Assembly: GCA_934486755.1 (NCBI GenBank)
Contig: CAKSQT010000044.1
Location: 1 to 14,679, forward strand
Source of the DNA: an uncultured Eubacteriales bacterium
Lineage (GTDB): Bacteria; Bacillota; Clostridia; Oscillospirales; Acutalibacteraceae
Length of the DNA: 14,679 nt
Reading direction: 5' to 3'
A model generated the notes under the pieces. That model did no database searches and had not been told where the DNA came from. It worked only from the letters and a program-made list of their open reading frames with translations. Within the stretch, counting starts at the first letter, position 1. Each line of letters starts with the position of its first letter. This document shows positions 1-6,499 of this stretch, piece after piece. Made by a program: the position numbers and the translations under genes.

Positions 1-16
1 AGCGGACGAATAAGGT

Positions 17-736
17 ATGATAGTTGTCTGCGGCGGAGACGGCACCCTTAACGAGGTGATTACGGGTCTTATGCAATCGGGCATAGACTGCACATTGGGT
101 TATATACCGTCGGGAACGCTTAACGAATGGTCGTCGGGACTTCATATTTCCCGCAACATACCTAATGCCGCAAAGGATATAGTAAACGGCAAGACAATCA
201 GCCTTGATATAGGCAAATTCGGGGATAAATACTTCTCGTACACCGCTTCTTTCGGCGCGTTTACCGAGGCTTCCTATTCTGCCCCGCAGGACGTTAAAAA
301 CGTTCTCGGACAGGCGGCATACTTTTTTGAGGGTATAAAAAGTCTCGGCAACATACGTCCCATTCATCTGAAATTTGAATGTGAAGAAAAAACGGTCGAG
401 GGCGATTTTCTTTTCGGCGCAGTTTCAAATTCAATGTCCATAGGCGGGATAGTAAAGTTCGACGAAGCCGTTGTAGAGCTTAACGACGGCGAGTTTGAGG
501 TTCTTCTTATTCGCTCGCCCGACAATATTTTAAAACTGCAACCGATTATTGACGGTATTATCAAAAAAGATCTAAACCGCGACGGTATTGAATTTTTCCA
601 TACAAAAAAGATAAAGGTTACAGGCGGAGCAGACGTTTCGTGGACGCTTGACGGCGAATTTGCGCAGGGCGCCGACGAAATAACCATAACAAATCTTGCC
701 CACGCGATACATCTTACCGTACCTAATGAGGAATGA
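17..736 (+). CDS. Diacylglycerol kinase family lipid kinase (YegS/BmrU/DagK type), N-terminus missing
   Basis: This family phosphorylates diacylglycerol or related lipids with ATP at the inner membrane face. The nucleotide-binding glycine motif GGDGTLNE lies at residues 6-13, followed by an IPSGTLNEW segment (the usual P-x-G-T-x-N-D-F loop, here with Glu for Asp), the C-terminal beta-sandwich region and a DGEFA motif near residue 213. The 239 residues visible are about 55-60 short of the usual 295-300: the strand and helix that normally precede GGDGT are absent. ATG 17 is only the first in-frame start, because a TAA sits at 11-13. Either the gene is frameshifted or nonsense-interrupted near the window edge, or the first bases are unreliable. 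mreB follows 46 bases downstream. Family assignment is firm; whether the protein is functional is doubtful. Confidence 0.85.
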   Translation: MIVVCGGDGTLNEVITGLMQSGIDCTLGYIPSGTLNEWSSGLHISRNIPNAAKDIVNGKTISLDIGKFGDKYFSYTASFGAFTEASYSAPQDVKNVLGQAAYFFEGIKSLGNIRPIHLKFECEEKTVEGDFLFGAVSNSMSIGGIVKFDEAVVELNDGEFEVLLIRSPDNILKLQPIIDGIIKKDLNRDGIEFFHTKKIKVTGGADVSWTLDGEFAQGADEITITNLAHAIHLTVPNEE

Positions 737-782
737 TATTACAATAGAAGTATAAAGGTTTGAGAAAGGATACAGTGGTTTT

Positions 783-1802
783 ATGTTTACAAGAGACATA
801 GGTGTCGATCTCGGCACGGCGAACACCCTCGTTTGCCTTAAAGGCAGAGGAATTATAATGAGGGAGCCGTCTGTGGTTGCCTACGATGTAAGGAACGACG
901 CCGTTCGCGCCGTCGGAACGGAAGCAAAGGAAATGATAGGCAGAACGCCTGGTTCAATAGTTGCGGTTCGCCCCTTAAAGGACGGCGTTATTGCCGATTT
1001 CGACGTTACCGCGGCAATGCTTAAAAGGTTTATAAGACAAGCCCTTAAAGGCTCGTTCTTTTCGCGCGTCCGAATGGTTATCTGCATACCTGCGGGCGTG
1101 ACCGAGGTTGAAAGCCGCGCGGTTTATGACGCCGCAAAGCAGGCGGGCGCTACCGATATTGACCTTGTTGAGGAGCCTATGGCGGCGGCTGTCGGCGCGG
1201 GTCTTCCTATTTGGGACGCGGCAGGAAGTATGGTAGTAGACATCGGCGGCGGAACAAGCGAGGTCGCGGTCATATCGCTCGGCGATATTGTTACCGCGCA
1301 GTCGATAAGAACCGCGGGCGACGATCTTGACGAATCAATAATCAACTATGTAAGACGCAAGCACAATCTTCTCATAGGCGAGCGCACCGCCGAACAAATC
1401 AAAATAGACATCGGCTCGGCGCGTCCCTACGAAAACGAGACAAGCATAGAAATAAAGGGCAGAAACTTGGTTGACGGTCTTCCGAAAAACGTTGTCATTT
1501 CTTCGGAGGAAGTGCGTTATGCTATGTCCGACACTATTGCTCAGATAATAGAAACAATCCGCTCGACGCTTGAAAAAACTCCGCCTGAATTATCCGCCGA
1601 TATTATCGACAGAGGCATTACCTTAACAGGCGGCGGCGCGCTTTTAAGAGGTCTTGCGGAGCTTATAGCGGAGGAAACGGGTATGCCCGTAACCGTCGCT
1701 TCCAATCCGCTCGACTGCGTTGTTTTAGGCACCGCGAAAAGGCTTGAAGCCGACAGCGGTTTTGACAATTATGTGTTCCGCAGGGGCAAAAGATTCAGAT
1801 AG
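783..1802 (+). CDS. mreB: Rod shape-determining protein MreB
   Basis: Bacterial actin homologue that polymerises under the membrane and steers the elongation machinery (MreC, MreD, RodA, PBP2) that builds the side wall. The 339 residues match the normal family length. The actin-fold ATPase elements are in order: phosphate-1 motif DIGVDLGTANT at residues 5-15, the VEEPMAAAVGAG segment, phosphate-2 motif VVDIGGGTSE near 151-161, and the adenosine motif TGGGALLRGL near 282-291. An AGAAAGGA ribosome site at 763-770 lies 12 bases before the ATG, slightly long but acceptable. It heads a compact run with mreC, mreD and the class B PBP. MreB and its paralogue Mbl are hard to separate by sequence alone; placement directly before mreC favours MreB. 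Confidence 0.96.
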   Translation: MFTRDIGVDLGTANTLVCLKGRGIIMREPSVVAYDVRNDAVRAVGTEAKEMIGRTPGSIVAVRPLKDGVIADFDVTAAMLKRFIRQALKGSFFSRVRMVICIPAGVTEVESRAVYDAAKQAGATDIDLVEEPMAAAVGAGLPIWDAAGSMVVDIGGGTSEVAVISLGDIVTAQSIRTAGDDLDESIINYVRRKHNLLIGERTAEQIKIDIGSARPYENETSIEIKGRNLVDGLPKNVVISSEEVRYAMSDTIAQIIETIRSTLEKTPPELSADIIDRGITLTGGGALLRGLAELIAEETGMPVTVASNPLDCVVLGTAKRLEADSGFDNYVFRRGKRFR

Positions 1803-1822
1803 TGTGACCTGTCACAACAGGT
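1803..1822. promoter_or_regulatory. Dyad symmetry / hairpin in the mreB-mreC gap
   Basis: Immediately after the mreB stop there is a perfect palindrome TGTGAC-CT-GTCACA (1803-1816). It overlaps a second perfect inverted repeat ACCTGT-CACA-ACAGGT (1807-1822) that could form a six-base-pair RNA hairpin. The two are mutually exclusive as paired structures. There is no U-tract, so it is not a classical terminator. The first dyad resembles a binding site for a dimeric regulator; the second could be an mRNA processing or stability element. The function is not known. Confidence 0.4.
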
Positions 1823-1876
1823 GTGAAAAGCAGGGCCGTTTCAAGCACACTGACTTTATACTATTAACGGCAGAAT

Positions 1877-1881
1877 GGGGA
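1877..1881 (+). promoter_or_regulatory. Ribosome binding site supporting the mreC start at 1890
   Basis: GGGGA ends 8 bases before ATG 1890 and overlaps the alternative ATG at 1875, which itself has no purine-rich site upstream. This favours 1890 as the start. Confidence 0.55.
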
Positions 1882-1889
1882 TAAAAACA

Positions 1890-2750
1890 ATGCGATTTTT
1901 CTTTCGCAGCAGGCAGTTTAAAATAATGCTATCAATTATTGCGCTTGTTATCGGAATTTCGGTAATTTGCGGTATCATAGGCGGCGTTATCGCTCCGCAG
2001 GCAAATCTGCTCGGAACAATAACCGCCCCCTTCCGTTCTGCCGCAAACAAAATATCCAACAGCGTTTCCGACTTTATTTCGGCATATAAAGACGGCGAAA
2101 AATTAATGCTTGAAAACTCGGAACTGAAATCACAGCTCAACGAAATGCGCGACAGCATTGCGGACTATGACAGAAAAACCGCCGAGAACGAGTTTTATAA
2201 GAATTATCTTGAAATAAAGGACGCAAACCCCGATTTTAAATTTACCAAAGCAAGCCTTATTTCGCGTGACAGCGACGACCCCTATATGGGCTTTGTAATA
2301 AACAAGGGCTCGATGAGCGGGATCAAGGCACACGACCCCGTTATAACCGAAGCGGGCGTTGTGGGTTACGTAACCGAGGTGGGCGCTACGACCTCTAAGG
2401 TAACCACCGTTTTGAGCGCCGATCTGACAATGGGCGCGCTTGACAACCGCACGAGCGATTCGGGAATTGTAACAGGCACCGTTGAAGACGCAAAGGAAGG
2501 AAAATGCAAATTTAAAAACCTTTCGCGTTCCTGCAATGTGGCTGTGGGAGATTATGTCATCTCCTCGGGCGAGGGCATTTTCCCCGACGGACTTTTGATT
2601 GGCACCATAGAGTTCATAGGAAGCGACAAATACAACACCTCGATTTACGCTACGGTTAAACCGTTTGTAGAGCTGTCTTCAATAAGAGACGTTATGGTCA
2701 TAACCGATTTTGACGGCAAAGGCGGCATATCCGTACAAGGCGGTGAGTAA
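1890..2750 (+). CDS. mreC: Rod shape-determining protein MreC
   Basis: Membrane-anchored scaffold of the elongasome that links cytoplasmic MreB to periplasm-side wall synthases, including PBP2. From ATG 1890 it is 286 residues: a short basic N-terminus (MRFFFRSRQFK), one membrane segment at about residues 11-32, a charged helical coiled-coil region at about 62-100, then the MreC beta-barrel domain with the typical SRDSDDPYMGFVINKGS and GVVGYVTEVG stretches. An in-frame ATG at 1875 would add five residues but has no ribosome site. It lies 87 bases after mreB and ends one base before the mreD GTG. It contains nothing unusual for the family. Confidence 0.94.
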   Translation: MRFFFRSRQFKIMLSIIALVIGISVICGIIGGVIAPQANLLGTITAPFRSAANKISNSVSDFISAYKDGEKLMLENSELKSQLNEMRDSIADYDRKTAENEFYKNYLEIKDANPDFKFTKASLISRDSDDPYMGFVINKGSMSGIKAHDPVITEAGVVGYVTEVGATTSKVTTVLSADLTMGALDNRTSDSGIVTGTVEDAKEGKCKFKNLSRSCNVAVGDYVISSGEGIFPDGLLIGTIEFIGSDKYNTSIYATVKPFVELSSIRDVMVITDFDGKGGISVQGGE

Positions 2751-2751
2751 C

Positions 2752-3264
2752 GTGTTAAAATCAAAACGCCACCCGTTTACAGTACTTATAAATACAGGCA
2801 TATTTATACTGCTTTTTCTTTTTCATTACTCGGTTTCAGGCAGTATCGCCATTAAAAACGCAACGCCGTTCCTGATGCTGCCTATGCTGACCGCATTTTC
2901 TATGTTTTACAGTACCTCCGCGGCATTTTGGACAGGTCTTGCTTGCGGCATAGCGGCTGACGGTATAGTAAACGGTACTAATCTTTTTTCAACAATAGTT
3001 CTGACGGTTACGGCGGTTATGACTTCGCTTATCGCACAATATCTATTTAACCGCAACATAAGAGCGGCGGCGGTGCTTTCCCTATTGGGGAACCTGTTTT
3101 ATTTTTTAATGCGATGGCTTGTTTTTTATGCCTTCGGCAACGGAATAACAAACAGCGCGCTTTACCTTATGGACTATGCCCTGCCCTCTGCTCTGTACTC
3201 AACCGTTTTCATAATTCCGTTTTATTTTTTGGAAAAATATATCCATTCCAAACTCTCGGAATAA
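2752..3264 (+). CDS. mreD: Rod shape-determining protein MreD
   Basis: Small integral membrane partner of MreC in the elongation complex. From GTG 2752 it has 170 residues, the usual MreD size, and is almost entirely hydrophobic with about five predicted membrane spans. These start at residues of the type VLINTGIFILLFLFHYSV and end with a short basic tail. The GTG start is chosen because it follows the mreC stop by one base and has AAGGCGG just upstream; an in-frame ATG at 2710 would force a 41-base overlap and add a non-MreD-like leader. MreD sequences diverge widely, so the call rests on hydropathy, size and position between mreC and PBP2. Confidence 0.9.
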   Translation: MLKSKRHPFTVLINTGIFILLFLFHYSVSGSIAIKNATPFLMLPMLTAFSMFYSTSAAFWTGLACGIAADGIVNGTNLFSTIVLTVTAVMTSLIAQYLFNRNIRAAAVLSLLGNLFYFLMRWLVFYAFGNGITNSALYLMDYALPSALYSTVFIIPFYFLEKYIHSKLSE

Positions 3265-3273
3265 CCGATTATA

Positions 3274-3281
3274 AAAGGAGG
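3274..3281 (+). promoter_or_regulatory. Ribosome binding site fixing the TTG start of PBP2
   Basis: AAAGGAGG, a near-perfect anti-16S match, sits 7 bases before TTG 3289. It makes this non-ATG start convincing although no ATG occurs nearby in frame. Confidence 0.85.
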
Positions 3282-3288
3282 AAAAAAA

Positions 3289-5265
3289 TTGCCGTTTCAA
3301 AGAAAAAGCCAAATAAAACTTACCGTGCTTTCGGTATTGCTTGTAGTTTCCTTGCTCGTATACGCGGCAAGAATGTACTCCATACAAATAGTCAACGCTA
3401 ACAAATACTCCGATATGAAAGACGGCGCAACGTCGGTAAGAACCTCAGTGTTAAAGGCTCCGCGCGGCGAAATAATCGACTGCTACGGCCGACAGATAGC
3501 CATAAACCGCGACGGTTACAACATTGTCTTTAACAAGGCGTATGTGAAAGACGATATGAACGACGTCATACTCGCGCTTATAAACCTGCTCGACGCTAAC
3601 GCGACCGAATGGATTGACCAGCTTCCGATAACCAAAACGGCGCCATACAGCTTTATTGAGGGCGAGTCTACCGACAAGCTAATATCAAAGCTCGAACTTG
3701 CTCACTATGCCACGGCTGACAACTGCTTTGTCAGAATGGTTGAAAAATATAAGTTGGAAAAATACTCCCAAGAGGATCAGCGAAAAATTATGGCTGTAAG
3801 GTACGGTATGGATATATCCGACTTTTCAATTTCCTATCCTTACACCTTTGCCGAGGACGTTTCGACCGAGATTATGCGCAAGGTGTCGGAATCGGGATTT
3901 CTGCTGTCGGGCGTGTCGGTCGATGTTGTTCCTTTCCGCGAATATGTTGACACCACCCTTGCCGTAAACCTTATAGGCTCGGTAGGCCCCATATATAAGG
4001 ACGATTGGGAGGACTACAAGAAAAAAGGTTACTCCTTTAACGATAAGGTAGGAAAAAGCGGCATTGAAAAATGGGCGGAGGATTATTTACGAGGTACGGA
4101 CGGAGAAATAACCTACCGCATTGACGCAAAGGGCAACGTAATATCAAGCTCGGTAACAAAAGAGCCTGTTTCTGGTAAAACGGTTATGCTCACGCTTGAC
4201 AAAAACATTCAAAGAAAAGCGCAGGAAGCGCTTGCTACAACCATTACGGGTCTGCGTTCTACGGGCGGTACCGCCGTTGCGGGGGCCGCCGTCGCCGTTG
4301 ACATCAATTCAGGCTCGGTAATATGCGCCGCGAACTATCCGACCTATGACTCCGCAACTATGGGTCAAAATTACGACGCATTGCTAAAAGACCCAAACAA
4401 GCCGCTCACCGACCGCGCTTTTCAGGGCGTTTATCCGATAGGCTCCACTATTAAGCCTGCCGTTGCAACCGCCGCTCTTGAAAACGGGCTGTATCAAAAG
4501 GGTGAAATTATCAACTGCGTTCACCAATACAAATATTTTGCGGATTATCAGCCGAAGTGTATGCACCGTCACGGTCCGATAACATTAAAAACCGCCCTTT
4601 CAAAAAGCTGTAACTACTTCTTCTTTGAACTCGGAAGACGTCTCGGCGCCGAAAAACTGACAGATTATTTCAAGCAATTCGGCCTCGGCGTTGCCACGGG
4701 CGTTGAGGTGGACGACAGCAAGGGCATACTTGTAAAACCCAGCAGCAACGGTATGGGCGGCGACACCTTGCAGTTCGCAATCGGTCAGTTAAACGCTTTC
4801 ACGCCGCTCCAATTAGCCAATTATACCGCAACGCTGGCAAACGGCGGAACCCATTACAAAGCAACGCTGATAAGCAAGGTCGTTTCGTATGACCTTTCGG
4901 AGGTTTACGATGAAAAGGAACCCGAGGTTGTAAACACCATTTCAATAAGCAGTTCGACCTTGGACGCCGTAAAGGAAGGTATGCTTTCGGTTACCGAAGA
5001 TGGTACGGGACGTGCCGCGCTCGGCGATTATCCGATAAAGGTCGGCGGTAAAACGGGTACTTCGCAAACCAACAACGGCGCCGACCACAGCGTGTTTATC
5101 GCGTTCGCGCCCTTTGAAAACCCGAAAATCGCTATTTCGGTCGTGCTTGAACACGGAAACTCGGGATATTCGGCAGGTTCTGTTGTAAGAAGCATACTTG
5201 ACGCATACTTTATGTCGGAGGACAGCGCGTCTCCCGATACAATGCCGTTTACGGTGCTAAATTAG
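3289..5265 (+). CDS. mrdA: Class B penicillin-binding protein 2 (elongation-specific transpeptidase)
   Basis: Cross-links peptidoglycan during side-wall growth, normally as the transpeptidase partner of the RodA glycosyltransferase. The 658 residues comprise a short basic cytoplasmic tail, one membrane anchor at about residues 11-27, the class B dimerisation domain with its APRGEIIDCYGRQIA signature near 56-70, and the penicillin-binding domain. All three active-site motifs are intact: S386-T-I-K389 (acylated Ser and Lys), S440-C-N442, and K588-T-G-T591. Translation starts at TTG with a strong ribosome site. It follows mreD by 24 bases. In related Clostridia minC, minD, minE and rodA come next; here only minD follows. 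Called PBP2 rather than the divisome class B enzyme because of the mre context. Confidence 0.94.
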   Translation: MPFQRKSQIKLTVLSVLLVVSLLVYAARMYSIQIVNANKYSDMKDGATSVRTSVLKAPRGEIIDCYGRQIAINRDGYNIVFNKAYVKDDMNDVILALINLLDANATEWIDQLPITKTAPYSFIEGESTDKLISKLELAHYATADNCFVRMVEKYKLEKYSQEDQRKIMAVRYGMDISDFSISYPYTFAEDVSTEIMRKVSESGFLLSGVSVDVVPFREYVDTTLAVNLIGSVGPIYKDDWEDYKKKGYSFNDKVGKSGIEKWAEDYLRGTDGEITYRIDAKGNVISSSVTKEPVSGKTVMLTLDKNIQRKAQEALATTITGLRSTGGTAVAGAAVAVDINSGSVICAANYPTYDSATMGQNYDALLKDPNKPLTDRAFQGVYPIGSTIKPAVATAALENGLYQKGEIINCVHQYKYFADYQPKCMHRHGPITLKTALSKSCNYFFFELGRRLGAEKLTDYFKQFGLGVATGVEVDDSKGILVKPSSNGMGGDTLQFAIGQLNAFTPLQLANYTATLANGGTHYKATLISKVVSYDLSEVYDEKEPEVVNTISISSSTLDAVKEGMLSVTEDGTGRAALGDYPIKVGGKTGTSQTNNGADHSVFIAFAPFENPKIAISVVLEHGNSGYSAGSVVRSILDAYFMSEDSASPDTMPFTVLN

Positions 5266-5277
5266 TATCAGTCGGCA

Positions 5278-5306
5278 TTGACACGACCGTCTTTTTGTGT
5301 TAGAAT
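5278..5306 (+). promoter_or_regulatory. Sigma-A promoter for the minD-mgsA-hisS-aspS unit
   Basis: TTGACA (5278-5283), a 17-base spacer and TAGAAT (5301-5306) form a near-perfect housekeeping promoter. Transcription would begin at about 5313, giving a leader of about 27 bases before the minD ATG. It starts 13 bases after the PBP2 stop, and no terminator is visible between them, so readthrough from the mre genes can add to it. As none of mgsA, hisS and aspS has room for its own promoter in its gap, this is likely their main one. Confidence 0.82.
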
Positions 5307-5326
5307 TTTAACTGTGAATTTAGTAT

Positions 5327-5332
5327 GAGGAG
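5327..5332 (+). promoter_or_regulatory. Ribosome binding site fixing the minD start at 5340
   Basis: GAGGAG lies 7 bases before ATG 5340. The alternative in-frame ATG at 5325 overlaps this site and has no site of its own, so the protein should begin MGKVFAVTSGKGG. Confidence 0.8.
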
Positions 5333-5339
5333 CATTGAT

Positions 5340-6071
5340 ATGGGCAAGGTTTTTGCCGTTACCTCGGGTAAGGGCGGCGTTGGAAAATCCACTGTGACTG
5401 TCGGCCTTGCCGACGCATTTTCAAGCTGCAAAAAACGCGTCCTGCTCATTGATATGGACGAGGGGCTTCGGTGCCTTGACCTGTTGCTCGGAATAGAGGA
5501 CTCCCCTGTTCTTGATCTATCGGATATACTTTTGGGGCGGGAAACCGAGGAGGTTATGTATCCTGTTCCGAACAAGGAGGGACTGTTTTTAATTCCCGCG
5601 CCTATGAAAACGGGGCTTATTGATGTCTTTTCCCTTACGAAATTTGCGTCAGATGTGGCGGAAAAGTTTGATATAGTCATATTTGACTTTCCTGCGGGAA
5701 TAGATTTTACATACTACACTTCACTGCCGAAGGATACTCTGTTTTTAACCGTTGCCTGTCCCGATCCCGTATCGGTGCGGGACTCTGCCGCGGTAAGCAG
5801 CGGGCTTGACAGTATCGGCTGCCGCTCAAAGCTGATTATTAACAATTTCCGCTTAAAGAGCATAAGGCACGGTCTGTTTAAGAATATTGACGAGATGATA
5901 GACAGCTCCTGCCTCCAACTTGTCGGCATAGTTCCTTACAGCGACGAGCTTACACATCTTTCGGTCAATCATACGATAAAACATTCGGGAAAAGCCTATA
6001 AAGCCTTTCTGCGAATTTCAAAACGGCTTGACGGGGAATCGGTTTCCCTGCCCAAGCCAAACAAAATATGA
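5340..6071 (+). CDS. minD: MinD/ParA-type septum-site ATPase lacking the C-terminal membrane helix
   Basis: MinD is a deviant-Walker ATPase that dimerises with ATP, binds membrane through a C-terminal amphipathic helix and carries the division inhibitor MinC. Here 243 residues are seen. The deviant Walker A GKGGVGKST is at 10-18 (signature Lys11, catalytic-loop Lys16); the next motif reads DMDEGLRCLD instead of the usual DxDIGLRNLD; Walker B is IVIFDFPAGID; and the CPDPVSVRDS segment matches MinD switch regions. The chain ends about six residues after the point where E. coli MinD still has its acidic linker and the GFLKRLFGG-like helix, so the membrane-targeting sequence is absent. No minC or minE is adjacent. 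It is MinD by homology and position, but a canonical Min role is uncertain; a ParA-like role is possible. Confidence 0.85.
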   Translation: MGKVFAVTSGKGGVGKSTVTVGLADAFSSCKKRVLLIDMDEGLRCLDLLLGIEDSPVLDLSDILLGRETEEVMYPVPNKEGLFLIPAPMKTGLIDVFSLTKFASDVAEKFDIVIFDFPAGIDFTYYTSLPKDTLFLTVACPDPVSVRDSAAVSSGLDSIGCRSKLIINNFRLKSIRHGLFKNIDEMIDSSCLQLVGIVPYSDELTHLSVNHTIKHSGKAYKAFLRISKRLDGESVSLPKPNKI

Positions 6072-6084
6072 GGGGGATAAAATT

Positions 6085-6489
6085 ATGACAATAGCTTTGA
6101 TTGCGCACGACGCGAAAAAAGAATTAATGGTTCAATTCTGCATTGCATACTGCGGGATTTTGAGCCGCCACAATTTGGTGGCAACGGGCGCCACTGGCAA
6201 AACCGTTTCCGAAGCTACGGGACTTGATATAGTAAGGTTCTTAGGCGGTTCGCAGGGCGGCGCTCAGCAAATCGCGTCGCGTATCGGCTGTGACGAGATT
6301 GATTTATTGCTTATGTTCAGGGATCCGCTGAACCCGAAGCCGAACGAGCCCGACGAACGCGCGCTTCTGCGCCTTTGCGACGTTCACAATGTTCCTGTGG
6401 CAACGAATATAGCCACCGCCGAGGTTCTTATTCACGGTCTTGAACGCGGCGATCTTGATTGGCGCGAAATAATTAAAACTCAGAAATAG
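6085..6489 (+). CDS. mgsA: Methylglyoxal synthase homologue with a degenerate active site
   Basis: Methylglyoxal synthase converts dihydroxyacetone phosphate to methylglyoxal and phosphate as a glycolytic overflow bypass. The 134-residue protein spans the whole fold: IALIAHDAKK at 3-12, the ATGxTG phosphate loop at 33-38, GGxQQI at 58-63, and DPLNPKP...ATNIATAE to the end. Aligned by eye to E. coli MgsA, it keeps His19, Asp20, Lys23, Thr45, Thr48, Asp91 and Asp101 (here H8, D9, K12, T34, T37, D80, D90). It replaces Thr47 with A36, Ser65 with G54, the catalytic base Asp71 with A60 (codon 6262-6264) and His98 with N87. The reading frame is clean. Start ATG 6085 has an AGGGGGA site; it lies 13 bases after minD and 10 before hisS. 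Probably weak or inactive as a synthase; it may be a pseudoenzyme. Confidence 0.9.
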   Translation: MTIALIAHDAKKELMVQFCIAYCGILSRHNLVATGATGKTVSEATGLDIVRFLGGSQGGAQQIASRIGCDEIDLLLMFRDPLNPKPNEPDERALLRLCDVHNVPVATNIATAEVLIHGLERGDLDWREIIKTQK

Positions 6490-6499
6490 GTTTGATATA

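Noticed and set aside
714..745. Possible mreB promoter with TACAAT at 740-745
   Set aside because: No -35 hexamer at an acceptable distance; the nearest TTACCG is 20 bases away. Not strong enough to list.
5300..5680. A 126-codon minus-strand frame over the minD start
   Set aside because: Covers the MinD P-loop region in antisense and would run through the minD promoter; no coding evidence.
6085..6489. mgsA as a frameshifted pseudogene
   Set aside because: The frame is intact over the full family length with a good ribosome site; the changes are point substitutions, so it is listed as a gene with a degenerate active site.
6490..6499. T-box or other leader ahead of hisS
   Set aside because: Only 10 bases separate mgsA and hisS, so no structured leader can be present there.
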